From the NCBI GenBank assembly GCA_020744425.1, contig JAGMUV010000012.1, positions 1,488,001 through 1,552,000 on the forward strand: DNA of 64,000 nucleotides, given 5' to 3'. The translations under genes and the position numbers were made by a program. This DNA comes from Dactylonectria macrodidyma. Lineage: Eukaryota; Ascomycota; Sordariomycetes; Hypocreales; Nectriaceae. Positions 21,913-33,809 of the stretch are shown here, piece after piece (the first letter of the stretch is position 1; each line of letters starts with the position of its first letter). The notes beneath the pieces are model-generated. The model ran no database searches. It saw only the letters and a list, made by a program, of their open reading frames with translations, and had not been told where the DNA came from.

Positions 21913-24900
21913 ATGGATCGGTCTCAAAAAAACTCGTCCTCTGCCGCAATACATTGCGAAGATGAGAATATGAGTGAGCCTGGCCAGGCGGGCTCCTATT
22001 GTACATCGACTTCCCGAGATCCTATAAAGAGCCTCCAACCTACAGTGAGCGACAGCACACAGCGAAAACAGGGCCCCGAGGAATCCCGGGACGCCATCTT
22101 GTCGAAACTGGGCATCTTCGACCAAACTGTAGATCCATCTAGTCCATCTTTCGATTTTGAGAGATGGTCTCACACACTTGTCAACTTAAGGAACGAACTG
22201 GGTCTTCCAACGCCGCCGCGTTCCGGGTTTGCCTTCAGGAGGTTGACCGTTCACGGTAGCGGCCCCGCCGTCGAGCAGCAAGACACTGTCTGGACGCTGC
22301 TAACCTCACCATTTAATTTCCGGGCTTGGCTTCGGCCGAAACACACTAAAACTATTCTACAGGGCCTTGATGGGGTCGTGCAAAAGGGAGAGCTCCTTCT
22401 CGTGCTGGGACGTCCCGGAAGTGGCTGCACAACTTTCCTGAAGACAATCACGGGTGAAATGCGTAGTTTGGAGCTTGACTCAGCAGCGGTTCTACATTAC
22501 ACAGGTGCGGCAAAGGCGAAAACTGGGGGCGCAGGAGCGCTAACCAAGGAAACTTAGGCATCCCTCACAGAATCATGGCTAAACACTTTAAAGGCGAACT
22601 CATTTACAATCAAGAAGTGGACGAGCACCTCCCATACCTGACAGTTGGACAGACGCTGGAGTTCGCCGCAGCCATGCGCACGCCACGAGCTCGTCTCCCA
22701 CGCATAACCCGAAAAGACCGGATCAAGCATGTCGTGGAAGTCATGCTGACTGTATTTGGCCTGTCGCACACTCGCAACACAATTGTGGGAAATGATTATG
22801 TGCGAGGCGTCTCAGGTGGCGAAAGGAAGAGAGTCTCGATTGCCGAGACTGCTCTCTCTGAAGCTGCTATATCCGCATGGGATAATTCTACCCGCGGCCT
22901 AGATGCCGAATCCGCCCTACATTTTGTTTGTCGGCTGCGCACACTTTCTGACCGTGAGATATATTGCCCCTTCACATAGTCAGAAGGAAACTGGATACTA
23001 ACTTTCACACAGTAACCCAATCCGCCAACGCGGCGGCGATATACCAATCTTCCCAAGCCATAGTAGATCTGTTTGACAAGATCTTAGTGCTGTACGAAGG
23101 GCGGGGAATCTTCTTCGGCCGCCCTGCGTCAGCCTCGGAGTACTTTGAACGGATGGGCTGGCAATGTCATGCGAGGCAAACATCGGGAGACTTCCTGACT
23201 GCAATAACCAACCCAGCGCAGAGAATAGCGAAGGAAGGGCACGAAAATCTCGTGCCTAGAACGCCTGAAGAATTCGAAAAGTATTGGCATGAATCGCCAG
23301 AGTATGCTTCTATTCTGGAAGAGATTGAGCAGTACCAAAAGGATTTCTACTTAAAAGCGGAGGCGACCCAGAGAGAATTCGAGTCGATCCGCCATAAGCT
23401 CAAGGCGAAGGGGATGTTGGACAGAGCTGCACAGACAGTCTCGTTTCCAATGCAGACCGCGCTTTGTGCCAGAAGAGCGACCCAGCAGCTTTGGAACGAC
23501 AAAGCCTCGACCTTCACGACGCTGATTGGAGAGATCATCATTGCGCTTGTGGTGGGATCAATCTTCTACGGGACTCCAGAAACTTCTGACGCCTTCTTTT
23601 CCTACGGATCCGTTCTCTTCTTCTCGGTACTCCTCAACGTCCTGATGTCCATAACAGACACCCACAACCTATACAAGGGTCGCTCAGTTGTCAGCAAGCA
23701 AGCGTCCTATGCCTTCTACCGGCCGTCAGCAGATGCGCTTGCTAGTGTCCTCGTTGATATTCCCGTCAAATTCGTAGTCGCGACATTCTTCAACGTCATC
23801 CTCTACTTCCTATCCAAGCTTGCGTTGACGGCTTCTCAGTTCTTTATTTTCTTCCTTTTCGTCTTCGTGACGACCCTGGCCATGTCTATGGTATTCCGCA
23901 CCATCGCCGCAGCAACTGTGACCCTCCCCCAGGCCATGGCAATTTCTGGCTTCCTCGTTCTTGCACTGATTACATACACCGGCTTTGTCCTCCCCGGCCC
24001 TTATATGCATCCCTGGTTCAAATGGATCTCGTATATCAACCCACTCTCTTATGCCTTCGAGGCATTGCTTGTTAACCAAGCACATGGGACCGACTATCCC
24101 TGCTCCAATTTGGTGCCTCCTTACCCGAACCTAACAGACGACACGTTTATTTGCCCGGTCCCTGGATCTGTGGCCGGGGAGACTTACGTGAACGGGGACG
24201 CCTGGTTCGAGACGAGCTACGACTATAGCTACTCCCACTTATGGCGCAACCTGGGCATCATTCTCGGGTTCTTGTTCTTCTTCCTGTTCATATATCTACT
24301 GGCCTCGGAACTTAATGTGAATTCCTCCACTGGCCCGGATGTCCTCATCTTCCTGCGTGGCCGCCTCCCCAGTACCATGGCACAAACCGACTTGAAGCTC
24401 AAGGGCAGAGTCGACGCCGAGCGGCCGCTGGTGGTCAACAGCGCACCGCTTGAGGTGGACGTGAACGAAGCGACATCAATGCAAGTAGATCGGGAAGCGT
24501 TCTCATGGGAAAAGGTGAGCCTCGACGTCATAATTAAGGGCTATTCGAGGCGGCTACTGGATAATGCGTGCGGCTGGGTGAAACCGGGCTCTCTAACCGC
24601 CTTGATGGGTGTGTCAGGGGCGGGGAAAACGACTCTCTTGAACGCGCTAGCCCAGAGAACACCTTCTGGTGTCGTACAAGGCGAGTATTACGTGGACGGG
24701 AAGCCCCTCCCGGCGTCGTTCAAGAGCGACGTTGGCTATGTCCAGCAGCAGGATGTGCACCTCGAAACGTCTACTGTACGTGAAGCCCTACGGTTCTCGG
24801 CAATGTTAAGGCAGCCCATCAATGTACCAAAGAGCGAGAAGCTTGCCTTTGTGGAGGAAGTCATACATCTTCTTAACATGGACGATTTTGCCGATGCCGT

Positions 24901-26520
24901 CGTTGGGTTGCCAGGCAAAGGGCTCAACGTCGAGCAGCGCAAGCGACTCAGTATTGGCGTCGAGCTTGCTGGCAAGCCGTCCCTGCTCCTGTTTCTCGAT
25001 GAACCTACTTCCGGACTCGATAGCCAGTCATCCGAGGCCATCCTGGCTCTACTCCGGAAGTTGGCGGCCGGGGGGTTGGGCATCCTGTGCACCATCCACC
25101 AGCCGAGCGCGATGCTGTTCCAGCGGTTCGATCGACTGCTGCTGATGGCACGGGGCGGGAAGGTCGCTTACTTTGGGGACATTGGAGAGAACTCGGAGAC
25201 TGTGCTTCGATACTTCGGCAACCGTGGACCGAGGAGATGCGCGGATGCCGAGAACCCTGCGGAGTATCTGCTGGATGTTATAGGCAATACAGACACCACG
25301 AAGCTCGACTGGCCTTGCCTCTGGGATGGATCCGCAGAGGCCAAGGAAGTGTCAACTGAGCTGGCACGTATGACGAAGTCTTCCTCCGCGCGAAGACAAG
25401 AAAACGGAAGCGATGTGGTCCAAGCCAGACAGCGCGGCGCCTACTCAGTTCCTCTACTGTCACAGATACCGAGCGTCTGTGTTCGTGTCTTCCAGCAATA
25501 TTGGCGATCACCAACGTACATCGCGAGCAAATTCATGTTGGGAGTTGCAGGCTCATTATTTATTGGCTTCTCCTTCTTCCAGCCCGGTCAATCCATCCTG
25601 GGCGTCCAGAATGCCATCTTCTCTATCCTTATGGTTTGCGCAATGTTTAGCAGTCTGGTTCAACAGGTAAGAGAGCAGCGGTAATACGCTGAGGAGGGTA
25701 ACGTGTGGCTAACAAGGCACTATAGGTCATGCCAAAATTCGTCGTTCAGCGAACACTTTACGAAGTCCGTGAGCGACACTCGAACATGTACTCTTGGGCA
25801 GTTTTGATCCTCGCCAACATCCTGGCTGAGATACCATACCACGTCGTCCTAGGCGTCATGACCTTTGCAATCTTCAACTACACGGTTTTCGGCATTCGGT
25901 CGCCTGAAGACCAAGGATTAGTTTTACTGTTCTTTGTCTACTTCTACATCCTTGCCGGCACTTTCGCACACATGGTGGTCGCGCCCTTGCCTGACGCGAC
26001 GACAGCCGGCCGGGTGACGACGATCCTGTTCTCGATGATGATCTTATTCGCCGGCGTGTTCCAGACCCCGACAGCTCTGCCAGGTTTCTGGATTTTCATG
26101 TACCGCGTCTCGCCGATGACGTATCTTGTTGGCGGTGTCGCTGTCTCAGGGCTTTCAGGGGACCCCATCGTTTGTTCACAGGCCGAGCTTGCCGTCTTCC
26201 AGCCCCCAACTGGTGAAACTTGTGGGACATACATGAAGCCATATCTTGAGCAAGGTGCTCTGGGAACGCTTCTCAACCCGGATGCCACCGCCAACTGCTC
26301 TTATTGTCCTCTACGATATGCCGATCAGGTCTTGGCTCGCTCGGGTATGTACTATGACGAAAGATGGAGGGACTGGGGGCTCGGTTTTGCTTACATAGCC
26401 TGTAATATCGCCGCTGTGTTTGCGTTTTATTACTTGTTCAGATTGAGAGTCTGGGGCAGAGGGATTAAAAAATTCGCCGAAATGATTCGACAAAAGACTG
26501 GACGAAATGCTGGCGGTTAG
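21913..26520 (+). CDS. PDR-type (ABC-G) full-size ABC transporter
   Basis: Plasma-membrane efflux pump of the pleiotropic drug resistance class, arranged NBD-TMD-NBD-TMD. Four exons (21913-22504, 22558-22953, 23013-25666, 25726-26520) with GT-AG introns of 53, 59 and 59 bp join in frame to 1478 aa, the normal PDR size. NBD1 has the fungal-type Walker [10 protein letters not shown] (residue ~166), signature VSGGERKR (~282) and degenerate Walker [13 protein letters not shown]2 has canonical Walker [10 protein letters not shown] (~861), degenerate signature [11 protein letters not shown] and Walker [15 protein letters not shown]. These asymmetric motifs are characteristic of PDR pumps. Each half has a six-helix membrane block, and a Cys-rich extracellular loop ([18 protein letters not shown]) lies in the last one. 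Substrate cannot be told. Read without splicing the gene looks broken, but all joints are ordinary introns. Confidence 0.94.
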
Positions 26521-27434
26521 ATAGTCAATGCGATGTGGTTGTTTTCGCGCTACTATCTCGGTAAGCTTGCGTGTTAGCTATCCTTCGGACAAGTTTAACA
26601 AGGTAGGTTATTAGTACAATGCAAATTTGCTATTACTCCCAAACATCTAAAATTCGATCGCCTAGCCGTCAAGAGACCATCGTGCTCAGTGATTAGTGGT
26701 GGCTTCCTTACTGGCTGCGAATAGGTAGAGCCTCTACTGAAGTAGATAGCCGAAGGGCCTCCCCGCTAACTAGTAAAAGAACTCCTGGTAGATCTCCCGG
26801 AGTAGATCGGGCGCTTTGTCGTTATCGTCTTTAATCGAAGCTGGGTTCCCTCCCCGTCGGGGCGGCGGCGGGGGTAGCAGGGCGAGGCACGGCCCACTGA
26901 GGACGCCGATCCCGCCCACCCATCAAAATTGCAGGGGCAAGTCTCCTACCAGCTTCGAGATGATAACTTTTTCTTCCGTCAGTCCTATGATCCTATCTCT
27001 CACCGCCTTACCCGTCTTTCATCGCTCCAAAGAGCGGCGTTGAGCTCGTAGTTAACACGTCATGAACAACATCATCCCAGGACCCACAAATGGCGAAAAG
27101 TCTCCTCAAGGAACCGTGCGGCAACCTTGATATCGCGGATACCGAACCAGAGTTGGCTGTGTGGATTGGCTGCCACAACCATCCCATAATAGAACGCTAG
27201 CGCAACCACATGAACTAAGATAGGGCGGTTATCGGACGTCCGAGGCCACCGTGTGGTGTTCATTGTGCCTTGTTGCTCGCCAAATCCAAGCATATCTGGT
27301 GACACAATGGCCATGCACCCTGTTTGATGTTTTCCATGGTGATGAAGGGTTTAACCACTGTCATTGGTATCTAGGACCTCCTGTGAAGCAGTAATTTCCC
27401 AGTCGATCAAGAACTGTGGCCGCCTCTGATAGAG
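26521..27434. other. Intergenic, nothing recognised
   Basis: Contains a G/C-rich patch near 26845-26930 and a short minus frame at 27072-27314 without known domain. The 3' edge of the truncated hAT transposase lies at about 27435. Confidence 0.45.
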
Positions 27435-28424
27435 CTAAGTCTCGCCCTCCATAGCGGTATCGTTATTTTCCGCGTTGTCCAACGTGAAGTATCCAATCTT
27501 GTCTTGAATCTCATAGGCTTCGATAACGTCGAGGATTTCGGCCGCGATATTGGTGCCTGTGTGGCTGACGCTAAGCTCGAGGACCCCTATCGTAACATTG
27601 CACGGCTTGTTGTTTTCGTCCCTGAAAAAACAGCACACTCCATATAAAGCATGCCGATTTCCAGACCTCCAGCCGTCAAATGAGATATGAATGAGGCCAG
27701 GCGCCTTGCGGAGTACCTCGACAACCTTCTGCTTATGTTGTTTGAATGCTGAAGCAACTTTTTCCTTGATTGTCGTGTGGGTAACGTTGGCGTCACGAAC
27801 TGAGACCGACGGGTTCAAGTAGTGGAATATTTCTCGCAGCTCGTTTTCTTCTGCAATGGAAAAAGAATGGTTCCTTGCCACGATCCAGTTCATTAGAAGC
27901 CGTTGAAAGTGATCGCGGTCGAAACGCTTAATAGAAGTGTTGGCAATTGCTTGTTCTCGTGGGTTGTGCAAGTCAAGCTGCATGGCCTCCACGATGGACT
28001 TCTGCCCCTTCGCCTTAACGCTTGTAGAACCGGCTTTCTTCTCCGCAGTTCCTTTCGTCTTATTCAACGGAGCACGAATTCCATGTTCGGTAAATAGGTG
28101 GTTATACGCGTTTTGAATGCCATCGGAGCCAAAGTTGCCTGGACAGGGGTCCTTCTTGCGAATGCAGGCTCGACATACCCATCTGCGCTGCTCGTCCTTT
28201 TGGATGTCATATCCAAAAGGCCAGGCCCAAGAACCAGTTTCTCTACTTCGTTCGGAGAGTGCCCAGCCACGGAAATGATGCCGAAGCGTTGCTTCGTGTC
28301 TTTTTTCGTCTTCGGAAGGGATCTCGGTCGGTCTCGAGAAGGGGTTCGGGGTTGAAGGCGCCGGAGAGGGCGTTGGGGACGGCGTTAGATGGGGAGTAAT
28401 AAGGTAAGAATCGGACGAAGTCAT
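27435..28424 (-). pseudogene. hAT transposase, N-terminal half only
   Basis: A 329-codon frame starting at 28424 has a Ser/Thr/Pro-rich leader and a BED-type zinc finger (WVCRACIRK, then NAYNHLFTEHGI). It continues into the RNase H-like core with HISFDGWRSGNRHALYG (first Asp) and GYFTLDNAENNDTAM (second Asp). The frame ends just after the second Asp, and the insertion domain, catalytic Glu and dimerisation region are missing. No internal stop is seen in the remaining part. Confidence 0.87.
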
Positions 28425-29197
28425 TGTGAATAAAAGCTCGTGGTCGTCTCAAAATCGCGTCGAAAATAAGGCAAAGCGTATCAACAAAATGTTACGAAGA
28501 AAGAAAGAGGAGATTTGTCTCAATCGTGGCCCCTGAGCTCTAGCCAGAGCTACCCCTGACCAGGGAGCGGATAGATCTTCACTTCGGTGAATTCGGTAAT
28601 GATAAGATATGGCTTGGTCGAAGGCAAAATAGGTCTACTGTAATGGCCCCAACTGAGCATATTGACAACTAGCTGGGTGACTACAGCAACTTCAGCAAGT
28701 ATCCTAAAGCTAAGGAAGAAAGCGAGGCAAAGGGGAGAAGAGGGAAAAGAAGAAATAAAGGGAGCCTCCTGCAGCTCTCAACCTTGTGTGGGTCTTTGGG
28801 ACCCACATTGATCGGTCAGTCTCAAGAAAACAATTGGTGATGACCTACCTTTTTCTTCACTTTGTTGGTTATCATACAAAGCTTTACCCGGCATATTGTG
28901 ATTTATATCGTTCTAATGAGAAAAATTTGGCGGTTCTAACGGCACTGCTTTCGTTAAATGGCAGTAAATGCCGTTTGGTCAAGAGAGTTCCTGACGATGT
29001 GATTCTAGGGTAACTGTCAACCAGAGTTAAAGCTCGCACACCTACAGTAGCTTGGCGGGCAGTACTTAACTGCCCCACTTCAAATCCACTCCATCCACTC
29101 CACGAGCGCTTCGAGTGGAATGGATGGATTAAGAATCCACTGGCCGTCCAGCCTCGTGGAATGGACCGTGGATTCAGTGGAGTGGTTTGCAACCCTG
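27435..29197 (-). mobile_element. hAT transposon, 3' truncated
   Basis: The 5' end on the minus strand is at 29197, where the sequence reads CAGGGTTGCAAACCACTCC inward, a typical CAGGG-type hAT terminus. It is followed by subterminal repeats of TGGAGTGGA/GTGGAATGGA words (29085-29190). Downstream is the transposase N-terminal half, which breaks off at about 27435. No matching second terminus was found, so the other half is deleted or replaced. The link between terminus and coding part is an inference from order and distance. Confidence 0.6.
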
Positions 29198-29565
29198 TGG
29201 ACAAGACAGTAAATTTTGACTTTCTCAATCTACATTGTAGTTATATAATACCCGTACATTAGAAGCCTATAGATAGATTATAGATACACTACCTGTCAGG
29301 CACGGGCAAGGGAGAAGAAACCAGGCGTGGAAGAAAAGGTGATGTAAGACTACGGAGTGGTAGCTTTCACCACCAAATCAGGGACTCTTCTGGGCAAGGT
29401 AACACGGTAGATCGGCCAACCAAAGGAGCCATAATGACAGCTCAGGGACTGGCATGCTACCTACTATACATAGGCCAATGCCGTACCCTCACAGGTGTTG
29501 ACGCGTGAGGTGGTAGAGAAAGGCACCTGCCGGAGCTATGAAGCTAACTGTGATGGTCCAGGGTG

Positions 29566-29673
29566 ACCTTCCACTTTGTTCCCAGCCTCGTTCATCGTTC
29601 AATCATTCCAGAGCTATTCCCACCTTCCACTTTATTCCCAGCCTCGTTCATCGTTCAATCATTCCAGAGTCAT
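29566..29673. repeat. Tandem duplication, ~54-bp unit, two copies
   Basis: Two near-identical copies share CTTCCACTTTRTTCCCAGCC and CGTTCATCGTTCAATCATTCCAGAG-like sequence, with a third partial CATTCCAGAG. The repeat lies about 200 bp upstream of the Zn2Cys6 regulator and could affect its promoter. Confidence 0.85.
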
Positions 29674-29872
29674 TCCAGAGTTCCGGGGCATCTGCCTGCG
29701 TCAGCGGGCGTTACCAGTCCATCTAACCGTAGGCCACGTTAAAACTCCGGCACACCCGGAATGGGAAAGCGCGGGGGTGGCAACAGTCCCACATCTCTCT
29801 ATAAAACAACTCACCCTTCATCGTAATCAATACCAATGACAATACCAATTGCGCATCCATACTTTGGCAACC

Positions 29873-31518
29873 ATGGCCAACACTGTCAAGCCTGCTGGAG
29901 CCTGTGCCACTTGTAAGCAGAGAAAGATCAAGGCACGCCGACTATCTGAACCGTCCGAAGCAAACCGTTCTTGGAATACTAACACTCCACAGTGCGATAA
30001 AAGTCTGCCGGCTTGCAACCAATGTCGCAAGTCTGGATGGACTTGTCCTGGAGTCCCATTACAGCCCGAGTCGGTTTTCCGGGATGAAACGGCTACTTTG
30101 CTGAGGAATGCACGACGAGGCAAGCGAGGTCCCCAGAATGGCGCATCAACCCGGGAATATACAGCCCGCACCCACGATTTATCGCCTTCCTTGGAAGATC
30201 GAGCCACTGCCTATTTTGTGCACAATTATGTGTTCAGCTTCGCCCCCGCTGGTGGAAGCCATGAATATTTGCCACTGCTACTCCAACGTTGCCATGCTAG
30301 AAACGTGCTTGGAACAATATGTGCAGCTGCAGGCCTTGCTGCCTTGGCCAATTCAGGCAACTCACCATCTTGGAAAACCCAGGCATATAGTTGGTATGGT
30401 ACGGCAATTCAGCAGCTGCAGGCTGACCTGAGACATCCCCATAAAGCGAAATCGGACGAAGTACTTGGCGCCATTCTGCTAATGGGCACGTTCGAGGTGA
30501 GAATTGTTTTGTGCACGTTTAGCCGTCAGCGAGGTATAAAACTGACATTTGTTCAGGTAATCGCCTGTGACGGCTTAAAGTCAATAACGTCCCTCAGTCA
30601 TCACATTATCGCTGGAGCTCAGTGCGTCCATATGCGAGGGCCAGAGCAATTCGGCATCGACCCTGGGCTTTCTACAAGCATGGTAGCACAACTGCGAGGA
30701 GCAATCGTAAGTGTAGTACTTGCTGAACATGACAAACTCTTAGGGACACCGCTTACAGGTGATAGGTTATGTCTTGTCACCAATTACAGGAACCAATACC
30801 CGCTGCTGTCGAGACCTGGTCCCGGTGGGCAGAACCAGCTCTGCCCCAATACGACGCTGCTTTGTATTGCTTCGGTGATATAGAGAAGCGGTTAATTGCA
30901 GCTCGCGCAGCGATAAAACGGGCAGGAATTTCTTCCCCGTCTGTTATTATGAGGACGCTTCTACCTCTAGACGACCTGCTCGAAGACTGGAGGAAGCTAC
31001 TTCCAAATTCTTGGGCTTCCAAGTCGTACAAATGCCTTCATCCAACCAGCGTCGATGAGGCAATCTATACGTCGCAGTATGATACCTACCCTGATCTCTA
31101 CATCGCAACGATGTGGAATGCGTATCGATCCAGCCGCCTCCTGATTCATGAAACTATTGTCACTGCAACGCTGAAGCACGGTTCTGCTGAAGAAGTGAGA
31201 AAGCTGAGTTATTCTATTGACATCCTTAGACGTATGGCAGCTGAGATTTGCCAAAGTGTGCCCTACTATCTGGGGTACAGTCGGAATGGGGGCCAAGTTA
31301 TGGTGCAGCCACAGTTTAGCTATGTGGAGGGGCTGTCAGCCGCAGGCGCGCTGTTACTGTTTTGGCCGCTTTTTGCATGCGGAATGTCATGGACAGTCTC
31401 TACGGAACAGCGGCATTGGATCGCCTCTATACTGCGCCGCGTTGGGCTACATCTGGGGCTACAGCTAGCAATATCGATGGCGGCGGCTTTAGAAGCCACT
31501 CCAGAGCTTCCCACATAG
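29873..31518 (+). CDS. Zn2Cys6 (fungal binuclear cluster) transcription factor
   Basis: Four introns-separated blocks are proposed: 29873-29932, 29993-30496, 30557-30706 and 30790-31518, giving 480 aa. The start at 29873 (ACCATGG context, MANTVKPAG) is preferred to 29849. Splicing the first intron joins CATCKQRKIK to CDKSLPACNQCRKSGWTC, which restores the six-Cys zinc cluster (C-x2-C-x6-C, then C-x2-C-x6-C). That intron is GC-AG. The second (30497-30556, GT-AG) is also 60 bp, so both leave the frame open when retained. The third is 83 bp. The C-terminal part (VETWSRWAEPALPQYDAAL and beyond) is typical of the middle-homology region of short fungal regulators. Targets are unknown. Neighbouring genes do not suggest a pathway; the ABC transporter lies 3 kb upstream behind a hAT remnant. 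Confidence 0.86.
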
Positions 31519-31859
31519 GATAAGATATACTGCCACATAAAGCTAAATGGGTTAGCCACAATGAGTGAAAAGCATTCCCTGACTATTTGAATAACTGATG
31601 TAAACTTAGACCCGAGAATTCCGAGTGGCTGAGGTAGAAGTGATTATTTCTTAGGTAGCGTAACACAATCAACTTAGCTACTTTCCTAGCTACCGCATCA
31701 TAAGAAGCCAATGAGTTCCACTGGAAACAAAGAGGAACCCAGGTCGAGAACTCGCGGGCACTGTACGTGCAATATTCGCCACACTCGGGCGGTTCTATCT
31801 TCGTCTAGCAAGCTTCGCCGACTAGGTAGCTCTTGCAATCTAAGGTAAGGTAAGGATTT
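31519..31859. other. Intergenic 3' of the Zn2Cys6 gene
   Basis: No supported feature; it leads into a LINE 3' end at about 31860. Confidence 0.5.
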
Positions 31860-32950
31860 TATTTCGCCCGGGGGGACACACCCCAGAGGGCCTTTGCGCT
31901 AAGCTATTTTCGTTTCGTACAGTTGTTCCATAATCACCCGAAGCCCCAAAATTTCACTTTTACTAACTGGTCCAATCTGGTGTATATGTCGTGACAGGCC
32001 TGCTTGAAGGCCAATTTCCCCAAGTGTTCAGCATCCTATCTTCGGCAGCTGAAGCCCGGTCTGTCAAAATGAGACTGTATGATGTTAGTAGGGATTGATC
32101 TGCATAGTTAGTGTGCCTGAGGCTTCTAGTCCATGTTAAGCCTCCCCGTTGCAATGGCAAATTTGATCGTTGCCCGTACTGCCCGCATATCTGGTGCCCA
32201 TTTGTCCTCGTCAGACGCTGCCTTTCCTCCCAAGAAGAACGAGAGGTTTCCCATCTTTGTTTGTGGGCATTTCAGCACGCCTTCCCGTTGCTTTGTCCAC
32301 TTTGTGCATCTGAATAGAAAATGTGCAACTGTCTCGGATGCTTGACCACATTCGCACATATCCGATTCCACTGCGCCGATGTTGTGCAGAAAGCTATTTA
32401 GTCTTGCCATTCCGGTGCGGAGCTGGACCAGCACCTCTGCTTCTTTCCTCTTCAGCAGGTCATATAGAGTACGGGTATGCTTGCCAGGTAGTGCCGTGTC
32501 TATCATCTTCGAGTATTTTCCGATTCTTCCCGGCGATGTCGTTGGTTGCCGCTGCTTGGTTGTGGCTAGTCTTATCCTCGTGGATCTTGCTTGATACGGC
32601 GGCTTATCTGGTCTGCATTCACTTTCAGTGGCCTTCCGGGCTGCTGCTTTGGCTTTTGGTCCTAGTGCGAAGTCTTCCTCTCCTGCTGGAACCCACATCA
32701 TCTGGAGAGAGTTGCCCTCGTCTTCAAGACGGTTGACATGCTTGTAGATTTGCCGAATGGTCTGTTGACCGGACTGTTGTCGCGGCCGCCGTATGGCTTC
32801 TAGTGCGGAGCGGTTGCTCGTCATGACGATGATATTCCGTCGACGCAGTCCGAATGGCATGCATCTCAGGGCCATCTCTATAGCTCCCAGCTCGGCTATG
32901 TATGGGTTCAGCTCCTCCCTCGACCCGAGAGTGATAGAGTAGCTTGCAAT
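31860..32950 (-). mobile_element. LINE (family 1), 5'-truncated, 3' part with RNase H tail
   Basis: Minus-strand coding sequence (32126-32875 and a short decayed part upstream to about 32940) is followed by a 3' UTR (about 32125-31860). The same UTR and coding tail recur at 6735-7051 and 7784-7945. 5' truncation is the normal outcome of target-primed reverse transcription. Confidence 0.8.
32126..32875 (-). pseudogene. Tad1-like LINE ORF2 C-terminus (RNase H end plus Cys-rich tail)
   Basis: A 249-codon open frame begins in the RNase H fold (preceded in frame by IAELGAIEMALRCMPFG), with NIIVMTSNRSALEAIRRP and MWVPAGEE. It is followed by the short Cys/His tail CECGQASETVAHFLFRC usual in fungal LINE ORF2 proteins, and it ends with NLSFFLGGKAASDEDKWAPD. 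The frame closes upstream with a stop (near 32950), and neither reverse transcriptase nor endonuclease is present. Confidence 0.82.
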
Positions 32951-33198
32951 CTAGGCCACGGCAGGAAGCATAGGATAATTGCGTATGACTTGATCTAACT
33001 CGGAATCGGCGGTGGCGAAGCCGCCGTCAGGGAAAGGTTCGGCTGCGTCGGCTGATGCCCTACAAATCAGGGGTAAATTGGGACGCGGCAAAACGCGGGT
33101 CCGACACCCGAATCCCACCATTAGCAATATATTGCCGGGCCCGTCTAAGGAATGATATGTAAGCCGTAGGTGATAACCGCATCTATGGTGTAGGCATA

Positions 33199-33528
33199 CT
33201 GGTGGCGCCTCTAGTCCGGGCCCCCCGCGGTCGCTCCGCTCCCTGGGGGGGTCAGTGGCTCGCAAAAGGGATCGTTGATTCGCAAAATTCAATACCTCTG
33301 AGGTAATACAAATTTCTTAGGCTACGAAGTCACTCTCTTCTGACCCTAACCCCAACCCTAAGCGAATTTCTTTCTAAACCAGGAGGTACATAGTATCTAG
33401 TGGGTCTACCACCTATTTCGAGGTATCTTTCGATCTTTTGCGAATCAACGATCTTTTTTGCTAGTCACTGACCCCCCCCCAGGGAGCGGAGCGACCGCGG
33501 GGGGGGGCCGGACTAGAGGCGCCACTAG
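33199..33528. mobile_element. 330-bp MITE with ~85-bp inverted repeats and TA duplication
   Basis: The ends are CTGGTGGCGCCTCTAGTCCG and, inverted, CTAGTGGCGCCTCTAGTCCG, flanked by TA at 33197-33198 and 33529-33530. The arms stay similar for about 85 bp, through CGCGGTCGCTCCGCTCCC and GATCGTTGATTCGCAAAA. The middle is non-coding and includes a CCCTAACCCCAACCCTAA stretch at 33343-33360. The size, arms and TA duplication fit a Tc1/mariner-type MITE. It lies between the LINE fragment and the SnoaL-like gene. Confidence 0.9.
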
Positions 33529-33809
33529 TACTCCATAACTCTTTTTGTTTGGCGAATTGGAGCAGTGCTTTTCAGGCTTGGCTGGTGGGAAGCAGCCCGA
33601 TTGGTTGTGTCGGGCGCAACCATCGTTTGAGCCTAGCGCAATTTTGCCTCAAGACCCACGTATTCAGTATGCTACAACCGTACTGCGACACTATATAAAG
33701 CACCCAATATGGCCGTAAGGTATACTGAAGACTCATTCATCACTCCTTATTATTCACCGGGATTAAACACCAACGATGCAACCTTTCACCCTCTGCCAAC
33801 ATCGCTACC

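Noticed and set aside
22505..23012. Apparent stops in the ABC transporter
   Set aside because: Both fall in short introns with normal donor, branch and acceptor; splicing restores all conserved NBD1 motifs.
21913..31518. Secondary-metabolite cluster (ABC pump plus Zn2Cys6 factor)
   Set aside because: No PKS, NRPS, terpene cyclase or tailoring enzyme is present; a hAT remnant and intergenic DNA separate the two genes. The SnoaL-like gene is too far away and alone.
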